From contig JAKSDL010000374.1 in the NCBI GenBank assembly GCA_022360105.1, positions 1 through 18,011 of the forward strand: a DNA stretch of 18,011 nt, in the 5' to 3' direction. This stretch comes from Pseudomonadota bacterium. Lineage in GTDB: Bacteria; SAR324; XYD2-FULL-50-16; JAHJRI01. The stretch's first letter is position 1. Each line of letters begins with the position of its first letter. Below the pieces are notes generated by a model. The model was not told the DNA's origin. It saw nothing but the letters and a program-made list of their open reading frames with translations, and made no database searches. The position numbers and the translations under genes are program-made. Of the stretch, positions 1-7,528 are shown piece after piece.

Positions 1-30
1 ATATTCCTCATTTTAATAGCTGATTCATTG

Positions 31-1347
31 ATGAAATCGATCCTCATTTCTGCTCCTGCCAGCGGTAGCGGCAAAACCACTATTACCCTGGGATTAATCC
101 GGGCCTTAAAGAATAAAGGATTGGATGTTTGTGCCTATAAAGCAGGTCCTGATTATATTGACCGGGCTTTTCTGGAAAAAGCCTCGGCAAAACCTGCCGG
201 AAACCTGGATATGCACATTCAGGGAGTCAAGGGCATGCACTATGCCTTTGCAAAGGCACCCGCAGCAAATTGCATCATAGAAGGAGTGATGGGGTTTTTT
301 GATGGCATTTCCAACACCTTTTTGAATTCGTGCTACGATATTTCCCGCCAGCTCCGGATTCCAACCTTGCTGGTCTATGCACCAAAAGGTGAAATGTTTT
401 CTGTAATCCCGAAAATCAAAGGTATGGCAGAATTTGACCAATCGACCATCAAAGCCGTTCTTTTCAACAAAGTTTCTGAAAAATATTACCACCTGTTGTC
501 CTCTGCCATGAAAGAATATACGGACCTGAAGGTGGTAGGATATGTTCCGAAAATTGATCAAGCCGGTTTTGACAGTCGACATTTAGGATTGGTTCAAAGC
601 GAAGAAATCAAGGATATTGAACAAAAGATAGAACTCCTGGCCAATTCGCTTTCAAATACTGTAGATCTGGACGCAATCGAAAGGTTGATGTCTCCACCCC
701 TCTTGGATGCCACCCCAACTGATTTCTTGCTCGGGAAATATGATGTTACGGTTGCCATCGCCAGAGACAAGGCTTTTTCCTTTTATTACAGGGAAAACCT
801 GGAGTTGTTGGAATCATGCTGCCGTGTTGTTTATTTTTCTCCCTTGAGCGATCAAAAACTGCCGGAATGCGATCTTATCTACTTCGGAGGCGGATATCCC
901 GAGGTATTTCGCAAGGAGCTGGCAGCCAATACAACCATGCTTAATGACGTTCGAAGCTACGGAAATAATGGCGGCTATATTTTTGGTGAATGCGGCGGTC
1001 TAATGTATCTACTGGATTACATTGAAGATTCAAAAACGGTGGGCTTGCTTCCTGGTAAATGTACATTAACCAAATCACTGCAACGCTTTGGCTACATTGA
1101 CCTGACGCTTAATCAGGATTGTTTCCTGGGCACTGCAGGCACCACTTTTACCGGACACGAATTTCACAAGTCAACCGCCAGAGTGGAGCGTCCAACAGTA
1201 TATAACATCAACAAAACAAAAGGTGATGCCCGGTGGGACTGCGGGTTTCAATATAAAAATACAATTGCCGGCTATCCCCATATAAATTTTTTGAGTAATA
1301 TAGAGCTGTTAAAACACATGTTGGCAACCATAGAAACATCAAAATGA
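31..1347 (+). CDS. cbiA: cobyrinate a,c-diamide synthase (CbiA)
   Basis: ATP- and glutamine-dependent amidotransferase that amidates the a and c side chains of cob(II)yrinate, the first amidations of the corrin ring. The 438-residue protein has the family's two-domain layout. An N-terminal dethiobiotin-synthetase-like domain carries the P-loop SAPASGSGKTT near residues 7-17. A C-terminal class I glutaminase domain carries the nucleophile Cys321 in GECGGLMYL and His residues around 376-379 in FTGHEFH. Length is close to the usual 430-460. I chose the ATG at 31; a TTG directly before it at 28 is in frame but less likely. The frame has no stop between base 1 and the start, but the N-terminus matches the family without extension. 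No convincing ribosome binding site is visible. First gene of the cbiA-C-D-E run; cbiC follows after 28 bases. Confidence 0.96.
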   Translation: MKSILISAPASGSGKTTITLGLIRALKNKGLDVCAYKAGPDYIDRAFLEKASAKPAGNLDMHIQGVKGMHYAFAKAPAANCIIEGVMGFFDGISNTFLNSCYDISRQLRIPTLLVYAPKGEMFSVIPKIKGMAEFDQSTIKAVLFNKVSEKYYHLLSSAMKEYTDLKVVGYVPKIDQAGFDSRHLGLVQSEEIKDIEQKIELLANSLSNTVDLDAIERLMSPPLLDATPTDFLLGKYDVTVAIARDKAFSFYYRENLELLESCCRVVYFSPLSDQKLPECDLIYFGGGYPEVFRKELAANTTMLNDVRSYGNNGGYIFGECGGLMYLLDYIEDSKTVGLLPGKCTLTKSLQRFGYIDLTLNQDCFLGTAGTTFTGHEFHKSTARVERPTVYNINKTKGDARWDCGFQYKNTIAGYPHINFLSNIELLKHMLATIETSK

Positions 1348-1375
1348 AAAACCAAATTTCCCAATAACACCTGAT

Positions 1376-1993
1376 ATGCAATACGAAACAGATCCTGCAA
1401 CAATCGAAGCCAAAAGTATGGCAATCATTGAAGAACAGCTTAAATCCCACTCTTATAACGAGGCTGAACTGGCGGTTGTAAAACGCATGATTCATACATC
1501 GGGTGATGTTGACTATCAGGAAATCATAGCCATAAAACCGGGAGCCGTGCAGGCAGGCATCGATAGCATTAAAAATGGATGCACCATCGTCACCGATACA
1601 AAAATGGCTTTGGCCGGCATCAACAAGAAGGTTCTGGCGGCAAAAGCCTGCAAAATTGATAATTACGTTACCCATGAATCGGTCGTTGAATTGGCCAAAA
1701 GTAAAGGGATTACCCGTTCCATGGCGGCTATTGACTTTGCCGTGGAACAGGAAGTGGAAATGTTTGTAATAGGCAACGCCCCTACTGCACTGTTTAGATT
1801 GGGTGAACTATTTGAGGCAGGTAAAACCTACCCCAAATTAATCATAGGCGTCCCCGTTGGATTCGTGGGTGCGGCGGAATCCAAGGAGTATATCCGCACA
1901 CTGAATATCCCTTCCATCACGACCATAGGTAAAAAGGGTGGCAGTAATATTGCGGCGTCAGTATTGAACGCTCTTTTATATCAGCTGGATTAA
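1376..1993 (+). CDS. cbiC: cobalt-precorrin-8 methylmutase (CbiC)
   Basis: Catalyses migration of a methyl group from C11 to C12, converting cobalt-precorrin-8 to cobyrinate. The 205-residue protein is of normal family length (about 200-210). It carries the family's catalytic histidine, His40, in MIHTSGDVDY, and the conserved GVPVGFVGAAESKE segment near residues 160-173. The start is ATG at 1376; no good Shine-Dalgarno is visible in front of it. It ends one base before the cbiD start (stop 1991-1993, ATG 1995), so the two genes are almost certainly co-transcribed and probably translationally coupled. Family assignment is secure from motif and context. Confidence 0.96.
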   Translation: MQYETDPATIEAKSMAIIEEQLKSHSYNEAELAVVKRMIHTSGDVDYQEIIAIKPGAVQAGIDSIKNGCTIVTDTKMALAGINKKVLAAKACKIDNYVTHESVVELAKSKGITRSMAAIDFAVEQEVEMFVIGNAPTALFRLGELFEAGKTYPKLIIGVPVGFVGAAESKEYIRTLNIPSITTIGKKGGSNIAASVLNALLYQLD

Positions 1994-1994
1994 C

Positions 1995-3062
1995 ATGGAC
2001 GACCTATACGTCTATCACAAAGGAAAAAAACTCAGGTGCGGTTATACAACAGGCAGTTGCGCGACTGCCTCAGCAAAGGCTGCAGCGCAGATGCTCCACC
2101 TGCAAACTCCATTGGATACGATCCATATCGATACCCCGGCTCAAAAACCCCTCTCAATTCCGATTCAAAATGCCGTCTTTGATAATCAATCCGCATCCTG
2201 CTGTGTCATCAAAGACGCGGGAGACGACCAGGATGCAACCGATGGCATGGAAATATATGCTACCGTCCAGAAAAGGAATGATGGCAACATTTTCATCTCC
2301 GGAGGAGATGGTGTCGGACGGATCACCAAACCGGGGTTTTGGGGAGAACCTGGTGACGCTGCGATCAATCCGGTTCCGCGCCAAATGATCAGGAATGAAT
2401 TAAAAAAGATTGCCGATTGCGGATGGGACGTGGAGATTTCCGCACCCCGAGGCAAACAGATCGCGGAAAAAACACTCAATGCAAAAATCGGCATTGTGGA
2501 TGGCATTTCTATCATTGGAACAACAGGCATTGTTGAACCCATGTCCAATGAAGCCCTGAAGCAGACAATCTATCTTGAAATCGATGAAATCGCCAAACAA
2601 GGTAACAAAAAAATTTTGTTTCACCTGGGAAATTACGGGGAATCGGTAGCTCAACAATTGGATCTGGATCTTCCTGCAGTTAAGATTTCAAATTTTATTG
2701 GCGATGCTGTTCTTTATGCCAAAAACAAGGATTTTAGAAAAACCTTATTGATCGGTCATATCGGAAAAATCAGTAAGCTTTCAATTGGTGCATTCAATAC
2801 TCACAGCAGCATCTGCGACCTTAGAATGGAAGCCTTTGTGCACTACCTTGCACTGGCAGGAGCCCGGAAAACAATACTTGAAGAGATCATGCATTGCACG
2901 GACACGGAAGAAGCCCTGCAATTGGTCATGAAACATAATTTGGGGAAAATCGTGACAAATATGCGCAAAGGTTGTATTGATCGAATTCAAAGATATGTGA
3001 AAGATCCAAATTTCAATGTAGATGTGATTATTTATTCAATGGACTTGGGTATTCTGGATTAA
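1995..3062 (+). CDS. cbiD: cobalt-precorrin-5B C1-methyltransferase (CbiD)
   Basis: SAM-dependent methylation at C1 of the corrin ring in the anaerobic B12 route. The 355-residue product opens with the hallmark CbiD motif GYTTGSCATASAKAA (residues 16-30), continues with the SGGDGVGRITKPG segment around residues 102-114, and ends with the family's C-terminal domain, which includes GNYGESVA and LIGHIGKISKL. Length is typical (about 350-380). The gene begins one base after the cbiC stop, and cbiE begins three bases after its own stop, with no separate ribosome binding sites, which suggests coupled translation. CbiD belongs to the oxygen-independent route, so its presence helps identify the pathway type. 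Confidence 0.96.
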   Translation: MDDLYVYHKGKKLRCGYTTGSCATASAKAAAQMLHLQTPLDTIHIDTPAQKPLSIPIQNAVFDNQSASCCVIKDAGDDQDATDGMEIYATVQKRNDGNIFISGGDGVGRITKPGFWGEPGDAAINPVPRQMIRNELKKIADCGWDVEISAPRGKQIAEKTLNAKIGIVDGISIIGTTGIVEPMSNEALKQTIYLEIDEIAKQGNKKILFHLGNYGESVAQQLDLDLPAVKISNFIGDAVLYAKNKDFRKTLLIGHIGKISKLSIGAFNTHSSICDLRMEAFVHYLALAGARKTILEEIMHCTDTEEALQLVMKHNLGKIVTNMRKGCIDRIQRYVKDPNFNVDVIIYSMDLGILD

Positions 3063-3065
3063 CTT

Positions 3066-3671
3066 ATGATTTATCTGGTTGGAATGGGCCCCGGACATAT
3101 TGATTATTTGACCAGGGACGCGATAGAAGTGGTGACATCTGCGGATCGATGTATTGCTTTCGGCAGGATTTCTGAAACAGCCCGACAGATCACTCGAAAT
3201 GTTACCACTGTAAATAAACTGGACGAAGTGATGAAGCATCTCAAAGGTAAAGGCGATGTGGCTGTACTCGCTTCCGGAGATGCTTGTTTTTATGGAATTC
3301 TGGATTTTCTTCAGGGACGACAGATCTCGATTTCTCAGATTGTACCTGGAATAACCTCCTTTCAATACATGATGAGCCGCCTGCAGTTAAGCTGGCAGGG
3401 AGCCGTGTTTTTCAGTCTGCACGGTCGTAAACAAAGCTACTATGACATTCTCAACAACGGCCTCTCTGTTATTCTGACCGATAAGCACAATACTCCCGAA
3501 CGTATATCAAAAAAGCTGTTTGAGTTGGGAGGAAAAGGTAAAATCTATGTAGGATACGATCTTTCCTACGAATCAGAGATTATTGTGGAAAAGGAACTCG
3601 GTGAACCAATTCCCGATATCTCAAGTTTAGCCACTATCGTGGTGGAAATCGAGTCACCCAGCGCAGCTTGA
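3066..3671 (+). CDS. cbiE: cobalt-precorrin-7 C5-methyltransferase (CbiE), stand-alone
   Basis: SAM-dependent methyltransferase of the tetrapyrrole methylase fold, acting at C5 of cobalt-precorrin-7. The 201-residue protein has the N-terminal GMGPGHIDYLT loop (residues 6-16), the ASGDACFYG motif (69-77) and the PGITSFQYMMSRL segment, all typical of CbiE. In many organisms CbiE is fused to CbiT or followed directly by it. Here the protein ends at normal CbiE length and no CbiT follows: the next 600 bases hold a riboswitch and leader. It is the last gene of the cbiACDE unit. The start ATG at 3066 lies just behind the cbiD stop and lacks its own clear ribosome binding site. Confidence 0.94.
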   Translation: MIYLVGMGPGHIDYLTRDAIEVVTSADRCIAFGRISETARQITRNVTTVNKLDEVMKHLKGKGDVAVLASGDACFYGILDFLQGRQISISQIVPGITSFQYMMSRLQLSWQGAVFFSLHGRKQSYYDILNNGLSVILTDKHNTPERISKKLFELGGKGKIYVGYDLSYESEIIVEKELGEPIPDISSLATIVVEIESPSAA

Positions 3672-3754
3672 TAAAACAAGCCATTTATCTAGAGAAGCAA
3701 CAGACAGGCAAGCGTATGACGCCAAGATATTTAAGATTGACACGTCAAATTCAA

Positions 3755-3940
3755 CTGTGATGACATAACAACGGTCCTATACAAACGGACCCCTGGAAGT
3801 AAATGGAAGTGAGGTGCAAATCCTCCGCTGCCCCGCAGCCGTAAGGAGAACGAAAACCTAAAATGCCACTGGCTCACCAGCTGAGGTGCCGGGAAGGCAG
3901 GTTAGTAGGTTGCTTCAAGCCGGAAAACATGACATGACAG
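3755..3940 (+). ncRNA. cobalamin (AdoCbl) riboswitch aptamer
   Basis: Non-coding stretch with conserved pieces of the B12 riboswitch in the right order. These are GTGAGGTGCAAATCCTC, followed by CGCTGCCCCGCAGCCGTAAG (about 3824-3845), a TGCCACTGG segment, GCCGGGAAGGC, and a B12-box-like AAGCCGGAAAACATGAC at 3917-3933. The proposed ends come from a closing helix I could pair by hand: bases 3755-3766 against 3929-3940 match in 10 of 12 positions. An inner GGTCC/GGACC pair (about 3773-3790) could be P2. Cobalamin binding normally switches off the downstream genes, here the ABC transporter and probably cbiL onward. Presence of the element is clear; the exact edges are approximate. Confidence 0.92.
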
Positions 3941-4163
3941 GTATCCTCGAGGGGGGAATGATTTGGACAACTGCACGATACCTTTCAGATATTATTCATC
4001 TTATACCATTCTGAACGTCCGGTTCTTACCATACCTCATTCAACTCCTCTTCGTTTAATTATTACTTAAAGCGGCCTCTCCTGGTCTTTTGAGATGAAAC
4101 GAACCGATTTTCATCAGGAATCCAGATTGTCAGGTGCAATAAGCCCGGGATTAAACCAAGGAT
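3941..4163 (+). promoter_or_regulatory. riboswitch expression platform and long leader
   Basis: About 220 bases without a recognisable gene between the aptamer and the next possible start. A 7-bp pairing, AGGTATC at 3939-3945 with GATACCT at 3977-3983, begins at the 3' strand of the aptamer's closing helix and could be part of the switching structure. It encloses a small CCTCGAGG self-complement. A second hairpin, GATGAAA (4093-4099) with TTTCATC (4109-4115), lies further down. Neither is followed by a convincing T-run, so I do not call an intrinsic terminator. Whether the switch acts on transcription or translation cannot be decided from the sequence by eye. Confidence 0.4.
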
Positions 4164-4283
4164 ATGATTGCGATTTATATGCACTCTATTCGGGAAGCAC
4201 TTGAGCCATTGGAAAAATATTTAAGTAAAATTGGAGGATGGGCCGACAATGCCTCAATTCCATTGATAATTAAAAATTTTTAA
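4164..4283 (+). CDS. possible small ORF, 39 aa, between riboswitch and ABC transporter
   Basis: ATG at 4164 preceded closely by AAGGAT, running 39 codons to TAA at 4281-4283; an in-frame stop at 4152-4154 closes the frame upstream. The predicted peptide begins MIAIYMHSIREALEPLEKYL. It could form an amphipathic helix, followed by a short hydrophobic end (IPLIIKNF). A second in-frame ATG lies at 4179. It ends 19 bases before the ATG chosen for the ABC ATPase, which fits an operon position. I do not recognise a family. It may be a small membrane-associated partner of the transporter, a leader peptide, a remnant of a lost gene, or chance. An ORF of this length can easily occur by chance. Confidence 0.3.
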   Translation: MIAIYMHSIREALEPLEKYLSKIGGWADNASIPLIIKNF

Positions 4284-4302
4284 TTTGTATCCTCACAACC
4301 AG

Positions 4303-5163
4303 ATGACCAACATCCAAACCATTCTTGAAGTGAATTCTCTTACCAAAGAATATGGAGAAAAAACAGCTGTCAAGAATTTCAGTTTAACAATCAAAGAAGG
4401 CGAATTCTGGGGGTTGCTTGGTCCCAATGGTGCTGGAAAAACAACGACCATAAAGCTGCTGACCGGTTTAACCAAACCCAATGAAGGTAAGATTCTCTAT
4501 TTTGGGAACAGTTTTTTCTCACACCCCAAACAAGCCAAAAAGCTGATTGGTGTTGTACCGCAACATTCCAACCTGGATCGCGATTTAACTGCATTTGAGA
4601 ACCTCAATCTGCACGCTATTTTGCACGCCATTCCTAAAAAACTACGAAAAGAAAAAATCGATCAAGCCTTGGAATTTGCAGGATTGCAAGACTACAAAAG
4701 CAAACAGGTAAAAACCTTTTCCGGTGGAATGAAACGAAGATTGGTCATCGTGAGATCCCTGCTGCATGATCCGAAAATATTGTTCCTGGATGAACCAACC
4801 GTCGGTTTGGATCCTCAAATCAGGAGAAGTTTGTGGGATCTGGTGGTGAAAGTTAACCAGGTCAAAAAGACAGCCATTCTGCTAACCACACATTACATAG
4901 AAGAGGCAGACAAACTTTGCCAACAGATAAAAATCATTAATTCGGGGACCGTTATTGCGGATGACACACCTGAAAAACTGAAAAAAAAGGTTGGGAATTT
5001 TATTTTGGAAACCTATAACGGGGAACGGCATGTGGGTCGGTTTTTTCTTACCAAAGACGAAGCCACGGCACATATGAAGAAAACCGATCAAGAAGCCAAG
5101 GTGCGGGAAGTAACACTGGAAGATGTGTTCATCAAGCTAACAGGGAGGAGAATCAATGTTTAA
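4303..5163 (+). CDS. ABC-2 type transporter ATP-binding protein (NodI/DrrA/CcmA-like)
   Basis: Cytoplasmic ATPase subunit of an ABC transporter, 286 residues. It has Walker A GPNGAGKT at 40-47, the Q-loop VVPQHSN, the signature SGGMKRRL starting at residue 140, and Walker B with catalytic LDEP (Asp163-Glu164) and downstream GLDP. An H-loop TTHYIEEAD follows. The C-terminal extension with a VREVTLEDVFIKLTGR ending is typical of the NodI/DrrA group, which pairs with ABC-2 permeases. The start is taken as ATG 4303; a TTG at 4285 in the same frame would add six residues. It overlaps the permease gene by 8 bases. Substrate is unknown. Its place behind the B12 riboswitch and inside the cbi cluster suggests a corrinoid, cobalt or related ligand, but the subfamily is usually associated with export. 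Confidence 0.9.
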   Translation: MTNIQTILEVNSLTKEYGEKTAVKNFSLTIKEGEFWGLLGPNGAGKTTTIKLLTGLTKPNEGKILYFGNSFFSHPKQAKKLIGVVPQHSNLDRDLTAFENLNLHAILHAIPKKLRKEKIDQALEFAGLQDYKSKQVKTFSGGMKRRLVIVRSLLHDPKILFLDEPTVGLDPQIRRSLWDLVVKVNQVKKTAILLTTHYIEEADKLCQQIKIINSGTVIADDTPEKLKKKVGNFILETYNGERHVGRFFLTKDEATAHMKKTDQEAKVREVTLEDVFIKLTGRRINV

Positions 5164-5893
5164 CGGACTGCAGGCAGTTCTCTACCGGGAGCTTCATGTT
5201 TTCTCTAAAAAGGCAAAAAAACAGATTGCGGCTTCTTCGCTTTCTCCATTGCTGTTTTTAATTGCTTTTGGCTGGGGCTTTGGCAAAGACGTCACGGTCG
5301 ATGGTTTACCATATATCTCCTTTTTAATTCCCGGTTTGATCACCATGAGCAGCCTGAATCAAAGCTATGGCATCTCTCTGGAAATCAATATCACCCGCTT
5401 TTATTTTCATGTCTTCGATGAGTTTCTCATCGCTCCTGTTACCCATGTGGAAATTGTATTGGGAGAAGCTTTTTACGGCATGTTTAAAGCCTTTATTAGC
5501 GTCAGTCTGATTTTCCTGTATTCAATGCTTTTTGGTGTGCAGCTGATCTGGCATCCGATCTTTTTCCCGGCTATTTTTCTGCATACTTTTCTATTTTCAA
5601 CCCTGGGTGTTACCATGGCAATGGTGGTCCGTGATCACGGCAGTCAAGCGACCGTTAACACATTTGTGATTACACCAATGATCTTCCTGTGCGGGACCTT
5701 TTTTCCTGTAGAAAAACTTCCCGCGTTTTTCAAAGCCATAGTGCATTTTATGCCCTTAACCTATTCAACCAAAGTAATTCGTGCATCTCTGACCGGCGGA
5801 ACCATTGATTATTTGTATCTGGCTGTCATAGCCGGATTTGCTTTGACATTTTTTGTAACAGCCTTATGGGCAGTCAAACGGGTAGAAGCATAA
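5156..5893 (+). CDS. ABC-2 type transporter permease (NodJ/DrrB-like)
   Basis: Inner-membrane permease of 245 residues, normal for ABC-2 permeases. A cytoplasmic N-terminus (RELHVFSKKAKKQ) is followed by about six hydrophobic segments, including LSPLLFLIAFGWGFG, a FLIPGLITMSSLNQS segment, and the ABC-2 signature region around FVITPMIFLCGTFFPVEKLP. The start ATG at 5156 lies inside the end of the ATPase gene and has a strong ribosome binding site GGGAGGAG at 5143-5150, one of the best in the window. The pair therefore forms a complete transporter (probably two ATPases and two permeases). No solute-binding protein is encoded next to it, which argues against a classical BtuCDF-type importer. Substrate unknown. 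Confidence 0.9.
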   Translation: MFNGLQAVLYRELHVFSKKAKKQIAASSLSPLLFLIAFGWGFGKDVTVDGLPYISFLIPGLITMSSLNQSYGISLEINITRFYFHVFDEFLIAPVTHVEIVLGEAFYGMFKAFISVSLIFLYSMLFGVQLIWHPIFFPAIFLHTFLFSTLGVTMAMVVRDHGSQATVNTFVITPMIFLCGTFFPVEKLPAFFKAIVHFMPLTYSTKVIRASLTGGTIDYLYLAVIAGFALTFFVTALWAVKRVEA

Positions 5894-5990
5894 AAACATG
5901 GCACTACGTAAACAGGAGATCAATTACCGGTTTGAGCGCTTTTGAAGCCGTTATCAAGCTTAACAGACATTTTGCCAACCATTCAAAAAA

Positions 5991-6018
5991 GTGACGTTAA
6001 GTCACAACATTTTATAAT
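5991..6018 (+). promoter_or_regulatory. candidate cbiL promoter with overlapping dyad
   Basis: A perfect -10 box TATAAT at 6013-6018 stands 16 bases behind GTGACG (5991-5996), a 4 of 6 match to the -35 consensus. The -35 region lies within a 15-base dyad, GTGAC-5-GTCAC (5991-6005), which could be an operator covering RNA polymerase contacts. The likely transcription start would fall about 20 bases before the cbiL ATG at 6043. This suggests cbiL onward can be transcribed apart from the riboswitch-controlled transporter genes. The call rests on box matches only. Confidence 0.45.
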
Positions 6019-6042
6019 CGAGAGCAACACAGGAAAGCAGGC

Positions 6043-6765
6043 ATGACTCATTTAATCCACTCTATCGGCATCGGTACGGGAGATCCTGAACTGATCACAA
6101 TGAAAGCCAAGCGATTGCTGGAAGAATCAGACATGGTTTTTGTTCCCCAATCCAATCTGCAGGGGAAAAGCATAGCCAGGGAGATAGTGCTGCATTACAT
6201 ACCCGAGTCCAAAATCAGCATGTATTACTTCCCCATGAATAACAATAAGGAAGAATTGGCTGAAAAGTACCATGGCCTGGCTAAACAAATGGTCGGATTC
6301 TGCAAAGAAGGAAAAAAACTCTCCTATGTCTCCATGGGCGATCCCACCATCTTCAGCACCTCCAATTATCTGACAGAAAGACTGGTCTCCCAGGGAGCCA
6401 GTGTGGAACATATTCCGGGTATTAATACCATAAACGCCGCTTCAACCAAACTAGGGCTGCCTTTATGTGTAAAAGGCGAAAATTTCGCTGTTTATGAAAT
6501 GCCGGATAGCATTTCAAGAGCCGTGGAATTGATTCAAAATCATTCCACTACTGTTTTTATGAAAGTAAACAAAAAACTTTCGGTACTGCTGGAAGCCGTG
6601 AAACTGGCCACCCCTGAAATTGCCTTTCTGGCTCGACGTATGGGACTGGATAATGAGATGGTTTTTGATCTCACCAACGACTCAAATCCACCGGATGCAG
6701 CCTATCTTTCAGTAGCTGTTATCAAGCAACACAAAAACGACTATTGCAATCATTCAAACTCATAA
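6043..6765 (+). CDS. cbiL: cobalt-factor II / precorrin-2 C20-methyltransferase (CbiL)
   Basis: SAM-dependent methyltransferase adding the C20 methyl group to cobalt-factor II, the step that commits the tetrapyrrole to corrin formation. The 240-residue protein has the fold's loop GIGTGDPELIT (residues 9-19), the CbiL-type SMGDPTIFS motif (97-105), and the PGINTINAASTKLGLPL segment. Length fits the family (about 230-250). Start ATG 6043 has a purine-rich ribosome binding site (AGGAAAGCAGG) just upstream. It is the first gene of a run continuing to cbiB; cbiF starts 7 bases after its stop. Assignment to CbiL rather than another ring methylase rests on these motifs and is firm. Confidence 0.95.
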   Translation: MTHLIHSIGIGTGDPELITMKAKRLLEESDMVFVPQSNLQGKSIAREIVLHYIPESKISMYYFPMNNNKEELAEKYHGLAKQMVGFCKEGKKLSYVSMGDPTIFSTSNYLTERLVSQGASVEHIPGINTINAASTKLGLPLCVKGENFAVYEMPDSISRAVELIQNHSTTVFMKVNKKLSVLLEAVKLATPEIAFLARRMGLDNEMVFDLTNDSNPPDAAYLSVAVIKQHKNDYCNHSNS

Positions 6766-6772
6766 AACGGAT

Positions 6773-7528
6773 ATGATTTACTTCTTAGGGGCTGGTCCAG
6801 GGGATGTGGACCTGATTACAGTAAAAGGCAGGGATTTGTTAACCCGTGCTGACATTGTGATTTACGCCGGTTCTCTGGTGTGGGATCAGCATTTGAAATT
6901 CTGCAAGGAGGATTGCCTCCAATTCAATAGTGCCGGAATGACCCTGGAGGAAGTGATCGACGTGATGAAAAAAAACGACCGGCCAGAGAAAGTAATAGTC
7001 CGCTTGCACACCGGAGATCCCACGATTTACGGAGCTATCAGGGAGCAGATAACCTTTCTTGATGAAGAGAATATGAGCTACCGGGTAATTCCCGGGGTTA
7101 GTTCTTTCACCGCGGCTTGTGCCGTTATCAATCGTGAATTTACCGTACCCGGAGTCAGTCAAACTATCATCGTTACTCGAATGGAAGGGAAGACACCAGT
7201 TCCGGAACTGGAAGATCTCGAACGACTGGCTTCCCATCAAAGTTCCATGGCTATCTTCCTTTCTGTTCAGGAAATTGATAAAGTGCTGGAAAAATTAAAG
7301 CGGGGATATAAACGCAGTGATGTTCCGGTATCTGTGGTCTATAAAGCAACCTGGCCCGACCAACAGGTTCTTGAAGGCACCCTTGAAGATATTGGCGAAA
7401 AAGTTAAGCAGGCGGGAATTACACGATTTGCACAAATTCTGGTCGGGGATTTTATTGCTGGAGATTTCGAACGTTCGCTGCTTTATCATCCGGAATTTTC
7501 CCATGGTTATCGCAAAGGAAAAAAGTGA
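6773..7528 (+). CDS. cbiF: cobalt-precorrin-4 C11-methyltransferase (CbiF)
   Basis: SAM-dependent methyltransferase acting at C11 of cobalt-precorrin-4. The 251-residue protein has the N-terminal GAGPGDVDLIT loop (residues 6-16), the CbiF/CobM-specific YAGSLV, and the HTGDPTIYGAIREQ motif starting at about residue 79. The PGVSSFTAACAVI segment follows. Length is normal. The stop TGA at 7526-7528 overlaps the GTG start of cbiG (GTGA), a classic coupled arrangement. The ATG at 6773 lies shortly after CGGAT, only a weak ribosome binding site. Confidence 0.96.
   Translation: MIYFLGAGPGDVDLITVKGRDLLTRADIVIYAGSLVWDQHLKFCKEDCLQFNSAGMTLEEVIDVMKKNDRPEKVIVRLHTGDPTIYGAIREQITFLDEENMSYRVIPGVSSFTAACAVINREFTVPGVSQTIIVTRMEGKTPVPELEDLERLASHQSSMAIFLSVQEIDKVLEKLKRGYKRSDVPVSVVYKATWPDQQVLEGTLEDIGEKVKQAGITRFAQILVGDFIAGDFERSLLYHPEFSHGYRKGKK

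Noticed and set aside
106..582. Long minus-strand reading frames opposite cbiA, and similar ones opposite cbiD, cbiH and cbiJ
   Set aside because: They overlap strongly supported genes, have no recognisable motifs, and have the compositional look of antisense shadows.
3737..3748. TTGACACGTCAA: a perfect -35 box TTGACA and a short dyad ahead of the riboswitch
   Set aside because: A start driven by this -35 would fall inside the aptamer and remove the 5' strand of its closing helix, and there is no -10 box at the right spacing. It may be an operator, but nothing supports that.
3939..3990. Possible intrinsic terminator of the riboswitch (AGGTATC with GATACCT)
   Set aside because: The stem is only 7 bp with a loop of about 31 bases and no T-run follows. 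It is mentioned as part of the leader, not called as a terminator.
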